Shown here in pieces: positions 56,344-64,000 of a stretch of 64,000 nucleotides of DNA. Every line of letters begins with the position of its first letter. Within the stretch, counting starts at the first letter, position 1. The stretch comes from Formosa sp. Hel3_A1_48 (GTDB taxonomy: Bacteria > Bacteroidota > Bacteroidia > Flavobacteriales > Flavobacteriaceae), in contig NZ_CP017259.1 in NCBI RefSeq assembly GCF_001735715.1, positions 310,001 through 374,000 on the forward strand, written 5' to 3'. The translations under genes were made by a program, and so were the position numbers. The notes beneath the pieces were generated by a model. It did not search any database and had not been told where the DNA came from. It was given only the letters and a program-made list of their open reading frames with translations.

Positions 56344-59300
56344 TTAGATATTAAACTCCTGCTGTTCTTGTTTTGCTTTCATTAAGCTCTCCAATTCTTC
56401 ACTAGATCCAACAATCATATTGTCGTAAGCTCTAAGACCTGTACCTGCTGGAATTCTATGACCAACAATTACATTTTCTTTGAGTCCTTCTAGTGTATCT
56501 ACCTTTCCGTTGACTGCAGCCTCGTTGAGGACTTTCGTTGTTTCCTGGAAAGATGCAGCAGAAATGAATGACTTAGTCTGAAGCGAAGCACGTGTTATTC
56601 CTTGCAGAATTGGCGTTGCCGTTGCTGGGCGTGCATCACGAGCGGCCACTAATGCCTTGTCTTCACGTTTCAGGATGGAATTTTCGTCTCTGAGTTCGCG
56701 CGCAGTAACAATTTGACCCGCCTTAAGTGCTGCAGAATCTCCTGCATCCTCAATGACTTTCTTTCCAAAAATATCATCGTTTTCATCAATGAAATCGGAT
56801 TTATGAACCAATTGATTTTCTAAGAAAATTGTATCTCCAGAATCTTCAATACGCACTTTACGCATCATTTGGCGTACAACGACTTCAAAATGTTTATCAT
56901 TGATTTTCACCCCTTGCAAGCGGTAAACTTCTTGAACTTCATTAACCAAGTATTGTTGTACAGCCGATGGCCCTTTGATGTTTAGGATATCGTTTGGTGT
57001 AACAGAACCGTCAGAAAGTGGCATACCAGCTTTAACGAAGTCATTCTCTTGAACCAAAATTTGGTTAGAAAGTTTCACTAAGTATTTCTTGATATCTCCA
57101 GTTTTTGATTCAATTATAATTTCGCGGTTACCTCTTTTTATTTTTCCAAAAGAAACTACACCATCAATTTCAGAAACAACTGCTGGATTCGAAGGATTAC
57201 GTGCTTCAAAAAGCTCAGTTACACGAGGAAGACCACCAGTAATATCACCTGCTTTTGATGATTTACGCGGTATTTTAACCAAAATTTTTCCAATGTTGAT
57301 TTTATCTTTGTCCTCTACCATCAAATGCGCGCCTACAGGAAGGTTGTAAGAACGTATCACACTACCTTTACTGTCTTCAATGTGAAGAGTAGGAATAAGC
57401 TTTTTATTTCTAGATTCTGAAATTACTTTTTCTTGGAATCCAGTTTGCTCATCAATTTCAACTTGATAAGTTACGCCTTGTTCGATATTTTCGAAACGTA
57501 CTTTTCCAGAGAATTCAGAAATGATCACACCATTGTAAGGATCCCACTGGCACACAACAGTTCCTTTTTTGAGACTCTGACCATTTTTAACAAAAATAGT
57601 AGAACCATAAGGTATATTATTTGTACTGAGTACAATACCTGTTTTCTTATCCACTAATTTAATCTCAGAGGTTCTAGAAATTACGATATCAACGTCATTC
57701 CCATCGTTGTCTTTACCTTTTACAGTTTTCAAATCTTCGATTTCTGCTACACCGTCAAATTTGACAGCAAGATTATTTTCTTCAGAAATGTTACCTGCAA
57801 TACCACCTACGTGGAATGTACGAAGTGTAAGCTGCGTTCCAGGCTCCCCAATAGATTGAGCAGCAACAACTCCAACAGCTTCACCTTTTTGAACCATCTT
57901 ACCAGTGGCAAGGTTACGTCCGTAACATTTTGCACAAATCCCTGTTTTAGCTTCACAAGTCAAAGCAGAACGCACTTCAATAGATTCAATTGGTGAGGCT
58001 TCAATTTTCTTAGCCACAGCTTCATTAATATGATCTCCAGCAGCAACAAGAAGTTCTTCAGTAAGTGGGTCATAAACATCATTTAAAGATGTACGTCCCA
58101 CAATTCGTTCTTCTAATTTTTCTACTACTTCCTCATTTTTCTTGAGCGGCTCAACTGTGATACCTCGTAGTGTTCCACAATCGTCAGTATTAACGATTAC
58201 ATCTTGAGAAACATCCACTAGTCGACGCGTAAGGTATCCGGCATCGGCAGTTTTTAGTGCGGTATCGGCAAGACCTTTACGAGCGCCGTGAGTTGATATA
58301 AAGTATTCCAAAATCGATAGCCCTTCCTTAAAGTTTGAAAGAATTGGGTTTTCAATAATCTCCCCACCTCCTGCATTGGATTTTTTAGGCTTAGCCATCA
58401 ATCCACGCATACCGGTCAATTGTCGAATTTGTTCTTTGGATCCACGAGCACCAGAATCAAGCATCATATACACAGAATTGAATCCTTGTTGGTCTTCTCG
58501 GATACGCTTCATAGAAAGTTCTGTCAGCTCCGCATTGGTAGATGTCCAAATGTCAATCACCTGATTGTAGCGTTCGTTATTTGTAATCAATCCCATGTTA
58601 TAGTTAGCCATGATACCATCAACCTGTTTGTTAGCTGAGTCGATCATCGCATATTTTTCTTGTGGGATAATGATATCTCCTAAGCTGAAAGACAATCCTC
58701 CTTTGAAGGCGAAATTGTAGCCCAAAGATTTGATTTCGTCCAAGAAAGCAGCTGTTTCGGGAACAGATGTTGCTTTCAAAATACCATGAATTATATCACG
58801 TAGTGATTTTTTTGTCAATACATCGTTGATGTAACCTGCAGCTGCAGGGACTTTTTCATTAAAAAGTACACGTCCTACAGTAGTTTCAATAATTTGTGTT
58901 GCAAGCTCACCTTCAGCATTAAAATCTACAGTTCGGACACGGATTTGAGCGTTCAAATCAACGCGTTTTTCGTTGTACGCAATAATCACTTCTTCAGGAG
59001 AATAAAAGGTTAATCCCTCACCTGTGATCTTTACCTCTTTTGTTGATTTACGCAACTTAGTCATATAGTACAATCCAAGAACCATATCTTGAGAAGGTAC
59101 AGTAACCGGAGAACCATTGGCAGGATTCAGAATATTATGAGATGCTAGCATCAAAAGCTGAGCTTCCAAGATAGCCTCTGGACCAAGTGGCAAGTGAACT
59201 GCCATTTGATCACCATCAAAATCTGCATTAAATGCTGTACACACAAGAGGGTGCAACTGAATAGCTTTACCTTCAATCAGTTTTGGCTGAAAGGCTTGTA

Positions 59301-60651
59301 TTCCCAAGCGGTGTAATGTAGGCGCACGATTTAGGAGTACTGGATGTCCTTTCAAGACGTTTTCCAAGATATCCCAAACCACTGGCTCTTTTTTATCTAT
59401 AATTTTCTTAGCAGATTTTACGGTTTTAACAATTCCTCTTTCAATAAGTTTTCTAATAATGAAAGGTTTGTATAATTCCGCTGCCATATTTTTAGGCAGT
59501 CCACATTCAAATAATTTAAGTTCTGGTCCTACAACAATTACAGAACGCGCTGAGTAATCTACACGTTTTCCAAGTAAGTTTTGACGGAAACGACCTTGCT
59601 TACCTTTTAAAGAATCCGAAAGTGATTTCAAAGGTCGGTTAGAATCTGTTTTTACAGCAGAAGATTTACGAGTATTGTCAAAAAGGGAATCAACAGATTC
59701 CTGTAACATACGCTTTTCGTTTCTAAGGATAACTTCTGGAGCTTTGATCTCAACCAAACGCTTCAAACGGTTGTTTCTGATGATTACACGTCGGTATAAA
59801 TCGTTCAAATCTGAAGTTGCAAAACGACCACCATCTAGAGGTACTAAAGGACGTAATTCTGGTGGAATGACAGGTATCGCTTTCATGATCATCCATTCTG
59901 GCTTGTTCTCACGATTTTGATTACCATCTTTCAATGCTTCTACAACTTGTAGACGCTTTAAAGCTTCTGTTTTACGTTGTTTTGAAGTTTCAGTGTTGGC
60001 TTTGTGACGCAGTTCAAAAGAAAGTTCCTCTAAATTTATGCGTGATAAAAGCTCAATCAAACATTCTGCACCCATCTTGGCGATGAATTTGTTTGGGTCT
60101 GAATCCTCTAAATATTGGTTTTCTTGTGGAAGGGCCTCGGCGATATTGAGGTACTCCTCTTCCGTAAGAAAGTCCATTTTCTTAACTGGTTCACTCTCTT
60201 CATTTACTGCGGTTCCAGGTTGAATAACAACGTAACGTTCGTAGTAAATAATCATATCAAGCTTCTTGGATGGTAACCCAAGAAGATATCCAATCTTGTT
60301 TGGAAGAGAACGAAAATACCAAATGTGCGCTACAGGAACCACCAAATTGATATGCCCCACACGCTCACGACGTACTTTTTTCTCTGTGACTTCCACACCA
60401 CAACGGTCACAAATAATTCCTTTGTAACGAATACGTTTGTACTTTCCACAAGCACATTCGTAATCTTTAACTGGGCCAAAGATTCGCTCACAAAAAAGAC
60501 CGTCTCGTTCTGGTTTGTGTGTTCTATAGTTGATGGTTTCTGGCTTTAAAACTTCACCTCTAGAATCAGCTAAAATTGATTCTGGTGAAGCTAGACCAAT
60601 GGAAATTTTGTTAAACTTCTTTTGTACTGTATTATCTTGTTTTCTTGCCAT
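56344..60651 (-). CDS. rpoC: DNA-directed RNA polymerase subunit beta'
   Basis: This is the 1435-residue catalytic subunit. The N-terminal zinc finger is CACGKYKR with CDRCGVEV, the catalytic Mg-binding motif is NADFDGDQM near residue 466, the bridge helix/trigger loop region includes [17 protein letters not shown] and [16 protein letters not shown], and the second zinc site has [14 protein letters not shown]. It is read from the ATG at 60651, 23 bases after rpoB. No intein or frameshift is visible. Confidence 0.98.
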   Translation of the reverse strand: MARKQDNTVQKKFNKISIGLASPESILADSRGEVLKPETINYRTHKPERDGLFCERIFGPVKDYECACGKYKRIRYKGIICDRCGVEVTEKKVRRERVGHINLVVPVAHIWYFRSLPNKIGYLLGLPSKKLDMIIYYERYVVIQPGTAVNEESEPVKKMDFLTEEEYLNIAEALPQENQYLEDSDPNKFIAKMGAECLIELLSRINLEELSFELRHKANTETSKQRKTEALKRLQVVEALKDGNQNRENKPEWMIMKAIPVIPPELRPLVPLDGGRFATSDLNDLYRRVIIRNNRLKRLVEIKAPEVILRNEKRMLQESVDSLFDNTRKSSAVKTDSNRPLKSLSDSLKGKQGRFRQNLLGKRVDYSARSVIVVGPELKLFECGLPKNMAAELYKPFIIRKLIERGIVKTVKSAKKIIDKKEPVVWDILENVLKGHPVLLNRAPTLHRLGIQAFQPKLIEGKAIQLHPLVCTAFNADFDGDQMAVHLPLGPEAILEAQLLMLASHNILNPANGSPVTVPSQDMVLGLYYMTKLRKSTKEVKITGEGLTFYSPEEVIIAYNEKRVDLNAQIRVRTVDFNAEGELATQIIETTVGRVLFNEKVPAAAGYINDVLTKKSLRDIIHGILKATSVPETAAFLDEIKSLGYNFAFKGGLSFSLGDIIIPQEKYAMIDSANKQVDGIMANYNMGLITNNERYNQVIDIWTSTNAELTELSMKRIREDQQGFNSVYMMLDSGARGSKEQIRQLTGMRGLMAKPKKSNAGGGEIIENPILSNFKEGLSILEYFISTHGARKGLADTALKTADAGYLTRRLVDVSQDVIVNTDDCGTLRGITVEPLKKNEEVVEKLEERIVGRTSLNDVYDPLTEELLVAAGDHINEAVAKKIEASPIESIEVRSALTCEAKTGICAKCYGRNLATGKMVQKGEAVGVVAAQSIGEPGTQLTLRTFHVGGIAGNISEENNLAVKFDGVAEIEDLKTVKGKDNDGNDVDIVISRTSEIKLVDKKTGIVLSTNNIPYGSTIFVKNGQSLKKGTVVCQWDPYNGVIISEFSGKVRFENIEQGVTYQVEIDEQTGFQEKVISESRNKKLIPTLHIEDSKGSVIRSYNLPVGAHLMVEDKDKINIGKILVKIPRKSSKAGDITGGLPRVTELFEARNPSNPAVVSEIDGVVSFGKIKRGNREIIIESKTGDIKKYLVKLSNQILVQENDFVKAGMPLSDGSVTPNDILNIKGPSAVQQYLVNEVQEVYRLQGVKINDKHFEVVVRQMMRKVRIEDSGDTIFLENQLVHKSDFIDENDDIFGKKVIEDAGDSAALKAGQIVTARELRDENSILKREDKALVAARDARPATATPILQGITRASLQTKSFISAASFQETTKVLNEAAVNGKVDTLEGLKENVIVGHRIPAGTGLRAYDNMIVGSSEELESLMKAKQEQQEFNI

Positions 60652-60674
60652 TTTTATGGTATATGATAATGATT

Positions 60675-63600
60675 TTATTCCTCTAATCTGATGTCTAATC
60701 CTAATCCTTTCAGTTCGTGCATCAATACGTTGAACGATTCTGGTAATCCGGGTTCTGGCATTGGTTCGCCTTTTACGATTGCTTCGTAAGTTTTGGCGCG
60801 TCCAACAACGTCGTCAGATTTTACAGTTAGGATTTCTCGAAGTGTACTTGACGCACCATAGGCTTCAAGTGCCCAAACTTCCATTTCTCCAAAACGTTGA
60901 CCTCCAAATTGTGCTTTACCACCAAGAGGTTGTTGTGTAATGAGTGAGTAAGGACCGATTGAACGGGCGTGCATCTTGTCGTCGACCATATGTCCTAACT
61001 TGAGCATATAAATCACACCAACAGTCGCAGGTTGATCGAAGCGATCGCCTGTACCACCGTCGTAAAGATAGGTGTGTCCAAATCTTGGAATACCAGCCTC
61101 GTCTGTAAATTCGTTAATCTGATCCAATGTCGCTCCATCAAAAATTGGTGTTGCAAAAGTTCGACCAAGGTTTTTACCAGCCCATCCAAGAACAGTCTCA
61201 TAAATTTGACCAATGTTCATTCGCGATGGTACACCTAGTGGATTCAGAACAATATCTACAGGCGTTCCATCCTCTAAGAAAGGCATATCTTCATGACGTA
61301 CAATACGCGCTACAATACCTTTGTTTCCGTGACGTCCAGCCATCTTATCACCTACTTTAAGCTTACGCTTTTTAGCGATATACACTTTTGCCAGTTTGAT
61401 GATTCCTGCTGGTAATTCATCCCCAACAGAAATAGTGAATTTTTCTCTTCGAAGTGATCCTTGAAGATCATTTTCTTTAATCTTGTAATTGTGAATTAAG
61501 TCTTTTACAAGTTTATTTAACTCAGCATCTGTAGTCCACTTTCCTGCAATGAGGTGGGCATAATCGTCAACTGCATTAAGCATTTTGAGCGTGAATTTTT
61601 TTCCTTTAGGGAAAACCTCTTCACCCAAGTCATTGAAAATTCCTTGTGCTGTTTTTCCTCCGACAATGGAGAAAAGTTTTTGCACCAACACAGATTTTAA
61701 ATCTTCAAATTTAATATCGTAAGCATCTTCAAGTTTTGAGATATCTTCTTTGTCTTGAGCACGTTTGCGCTTGTCTTTAACTGCTCTTGAGAATAATTTT
61801 TTCTCGATCACAACTCCATGTAAAGAAGGGGATGCCTTGAGAGAGGCATCTTTAACATCTCCAGCTTTGTCTCCGAAGATTGCTCTTAAAAGCTTCTCTT
61901 CTGGTGTTGGGTCTGATTCACCTTTTGGTGTAATTTTACCAATAAGAATATCACCTGGTTTGATTTCAGCACCAATGCGAATCATTCCATTTTCATCGAG
62001 ATCTTTTGTAGCTTCCTCAGAAACATTTGGAATATCATTTGTTAATTCCTCATTTCCTAATTTAGTGTCTCTTACTTCCAATGAGTATTCATCGATGTGG
62101 ATAGATGTGAAAATATCATCACGAACTACTTTCTCTGAAATCACAATAGCATCCTCAAAGTTATAACCTTTCCATGGCATGAAGGCAACCTTCATGTTAC
62201 GCCCAAGGGCAAGCTCACCATTTTGAGTAGCATATCCCTCACAAAGTACTTGTCCCTTAGATACCTTATCGCCTTTTTCAACTATAGCTTTAAGATTCAC
62301 TGAAGTCCCCTGGTTTGTTTTGCGGAATTTAGTTAAAGGGTAAGTGTAAGTATCAGAGTCAAAACTTACAAGATTTTCATTTTCTGATCTATTGTATTTG
62401 ATAATAATTTTATCAGCGTCTACATATTCTACCACACCATCAGCTTCAGCATTGACCAAAACTCTAGAGTCTGACGCAACTTGACGCTCTAATCCAGTTC
62501 CTACAATAGGTGCTTCTGGACGCAAAAGTGGTACCGCTTGACGCATCATGTTTGACCCCATCAGGGCACGGTTGGCATCATCATGCTCCAAGAATGGAAT
62601 AAGAGATGCCGATATAGATGAAATTTGATTAGGCGCTACATCTGTATAATGCACTTGTACTGGATCAATAACAGGAAAATCTCCTTCTTGACGAGCAATA
62701 ACTTTATCTAGAGTTATTTTACCATTTTTATCAACAGGGATACTTGCCTGAGCAATGAGTTTTTCTTCCTCTTCTTCAGCGCTGAGGTAAATGGGTTCGC
62801 CTTTGATATCAACAACTGCGTTTTCAACTTTTCTGTAAGGCGTTTCAATAAAGCCCATAGAATTTACTTTAGCGTAAACAGAAAGTGAAGAAATTAGTCC
62901 AATATTTGGTCCTTCAGGAGTTTCAATCGGACAAAGTCTTCCGTAGTGAGTGTAGTGTACATCTCGCACCTCAAAACCTGCACGTTCTCGAGAAAGTCCC
63001 CCAGGTCCAAGAGCCGATAGACGACGCTTGTGGGTGATTTCCGCTAATGGATTTGTTTGGTCCATAAACTGAGATAACTGATTGGTTCCAAAAAATGAAT
63101 TGATTACTGAAGATAATGTCTTCGCATTGATCAGGTCTATTGGAGTAAAGACTTCGTTGTCGCGGACATTCATGCGTTCGCGAATGGTACGGGCCATACG
63201 TGCTAATCCTACACCAAATTGTGAAGATAATTGCTCTCCTACTGTTCGAACACGACGATTGGAAAGGTGATCTATATCATCAATTTCTGCTTTAGAATTA
63301 ATCAATTCTATCAAATATTTGATAATGGTAATGATATCTTCTTTGGTCAAGACTTGTTTGTCCATTCCTATGTCAAGGCCAAGTTTTTTGTTCATTCTGT
63401 AACGACCTACCTCACCTAAGTTATACCGCTGGTCGCTAAAGAATAGCTTATCGATAATACCTCTTGCAGTCTCTTCATCTGGCGGCTCAGCATTACGCAA
63501 CTGGCGGTAGATGTGCTCGACAGCTTCCTTTTCGGAGTTTGTCGGGTCTTTCTGCAGTGTATTGTGAATGATCGCGTAGTCACCTTGTTGTGATGTTTCT

Positions 63601-64000
63601 TTGTGTAGTAAAATAGTTTTAGTTCCAGACTCAAGAATTTCGACTGAATTATCTTTATCAATAATTGTATCTCTATCAAGTACAATTTCATTTCTTTCAA
63701 TAGACACAACTTCTCCTGTATCTTCATCTACGAAATCTTCATGCCATGTGTTAAGAACACGAGCCGCTAGCTTTCTTCCAATGACTTTTTTCAAACCAGA
63801 TTTGGAGACTTTGACTTCCTCGGCAAGATCAAAAATTTCTAAAATGTCTTTATCGCGCTCGAATCCGATGGCTCTAAAAAGAGTGGTTACCGGTAATTTT
63901 TTCTTACGATCGATGTACGCATACATTACACTGTTGATATCTGTCGCAAATTCAATCCATGAACCTTTGAAAGGAATCACACGTGCGGAGTACAACTTAG
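60675..64000 (-). CDS. rpoB: DNA-directed RNA polymerase subunit beta (5' truncated by the window edge)
   Basis: About 1106 residues of the beta subunit are present; the first roughly 150-160 lie beyond base 64000, and the frame is open to the edge ([17 protein letters not shown]). The rifampicin region reads [19 protein letters not shown], then [14 protein letters not shown], with the Asp, His and Ser positions that mutate in resistance all wild type. The C-terminal catalytic blocks [14 protein letters not shown] and [24 protein letters not shown] are intact. Confidence 0.98.
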   Translation of the reverse strand, partial: KLYSARVIPFKGSWIEFATDINSVMYAYIDRKKKLPVTTLFRAIGFERDKDILEIFDLAEEVKVSKSGLKKVIGRKLAARVLNTWHEDFVDEDTGEVVSIERNEIVLDRDTIIDKDNSVEILESGTKTILLHKETSQQGDYAIIHNTLQKDPTNSEKEAVEHIYRQLRNAEPPDEETARGIIDKLFFSDQRYNLGEVGRYRMNKKLGLDIGMDKQVLTKEDIITIIKYLIELINSKAEIDDIDHLSNRRVRTVGEQLSSQFGVGLARMARTIRERMNVRDNEVFTPIDLINAKTLSSVINSFFGTNQLSQFMDQTNPLAEITHKRRLSALGPGGLSRERAGFEVRDVHYTHYGRLCPIETPEGPNIGLISSLSVYAKVNSMGFIETPYRKVENAVVDIKGEPIYLSAEEEEEKLIAQASIPVDKNGKITLDKVIARQEGDFPVIDPVQVHYTDVAPNQISSISASLIPFLEHDDANRALMGSNMMRQAVPLLRPEAPIVGTGLERQVASDSRVLVNAEADGVVEYVDADKIIIKYNRSENENLVSFDSDTYTYPLTKFRKTNQGTSVNLKAIVEKGDKVSKGQVLCEGYATQNGELALGRNMKVAFMPWKGYNFEDAIVISEKVVRDDIFTSIHIDEYSLEVRDTKLGNEELTNDIPNVSEEATKDLDENGMIRIGAEIKPGDILIGKITPKGESDPTPEEKLLRAIFGDKAGDVKDASLKASPSLHGVVIEKKLFSRAVKDKRKRAQDKEDISKLEDAYDIKFEDLKSVLVQKLFSIVGGKTAQGIFNDLGEEVFPKGKKFTLKMLNAVDDYAHLIAGKWTTDAELNKLVKDLIHNYKIKENDLQGSLRREKFTISVGDELPAGIIKLAKVYIAKKRKLKVGDKMAGRHGNKGIVARIVRHEDMPFLEDGTPVDIVLNPLGVPSRMNIGQIYETVLGWAGKNLGRTFATPIFDGATLDQINEFTDEAGIPRFGHTYLYDGGTGDRFDQPATVGVIYMLKLGHMVDDKMHARSIGPYSLITQQPLGGKAQFGGQRFGEMEVWALEAYGASSTLREILTVKSDDVVGRAKTYEAIVKGEPMPEPGLPESFNVLMHELKGLGLDIRLEE

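Noticed and set aside
61765-62166. 133-codon open frame antisense to rpoB
   Set aside because: Complement of conserved rpoB sequence.
60675-64000. Rifampicin-resistance substitution in rpoB
   Set aside because: The Asp, His and Ser positions of the resistance region are wild type.

Overview
The window is a 64 kb stretch of AT-rich chromosome from a member of the Bacteroidota, most likely the family Flavobacteriaceae. This rests on several things seen in the sequence: a type IX secretion (T9SS) C-terminal sorting domain, TonB-dependent receptor genes with carboxypeptidase-regulatory-like N-termini, a TonB receptor/DUF4249 pair, families largely confined to the phylum (DUF5686, DUF4835, DUF6913, DUF6095), a monomeric NADP-isocitrate dehydrogenase, a bacillithiol-type YtxJ protein, and promoters of the TTG-N19-TAnnTTTG type, the clearest in front of rplS.

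Layout. 1-6.4 kb: the 3' end of clpC, a lone histidine ammonia-lyase, two small genes (DUF6314, YtxJ) and clpB. 6.5-10 kb: smpB, a large DUF5686 outer-membrane protein, pcm. 10.2-17.1 kb: a plus-strand run with a Gfo/Idh/MocA oxidoreductase, 3-hydroxybutyryl-CoA dehydrogenase, DUF1015, YggS, an exonuclease/GIY-YIG fusion, a voltage-gated-type potassium channel and miaA. 17.1-22 kb: minus-strand two-component system, coaE, a YbbR-like protein and a glycosyltransferase. 22.1-24.8 kb: a large T9SS-exported modular surface protein. 25-32.3 kb: fabI, then the minus-strand series DUF6913-dapA-bamD-rpoZ-coaBC-DUF4835-recN. 32.3-39.5 kb: a split 5'-nucleotidase pair, ligA, prmC with a GNAT enzyme, ribD, an IMPACT protein and a thioesterase. 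39.6-44.8 kb: dnaA, a low-Mr phosphatase, an RsmI-like methylase, two transglycosylase-type genes and dapF. 45-54.8 kb: an HtrA/DegP protease, a long-form GAPDH, trmD, rplS, icd, and a TonB receptor with DUF4249. 54.8-64 kb: murQ, DUF6095, then DUF3467-rpoC-rpoB on the minus strand, with rpoB cut by the window edge.

Functionally this is core genome: protein quality control (ClpC, ClpB, SmpB, Pcm, HtrA), replication and repair (DnaA, LigA, RecN, the exonuclease/nuclease fusion), transcription (RpoB, RpoC, omega), translation (TrmD, MiaA, L19, PrmC), CoA, lysine/DAP and peptidoglycan metabolism, and envelope biogenesis. I see no rRNA, tRNA, CRISPR array, insertion sequence, phage or defence island. 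No stretch longer than 300 bases lacks a gene; the largest gaps are about 150-220 bases.

I do not find a convincing previously undescribed multi-gene system. The observations most worth checking are the DnaQ-GIY-YIG fusion with a UvrC-like cysteine cluster, the pair of inverted repeats 21 bp apart upstream of the T9SS surface protein, the split and reordered 5'-nucleotidase, the potassium channel ending in a zinc ribbon, and three convergent gene pairs that share self-complementary stop tetranucleotides.
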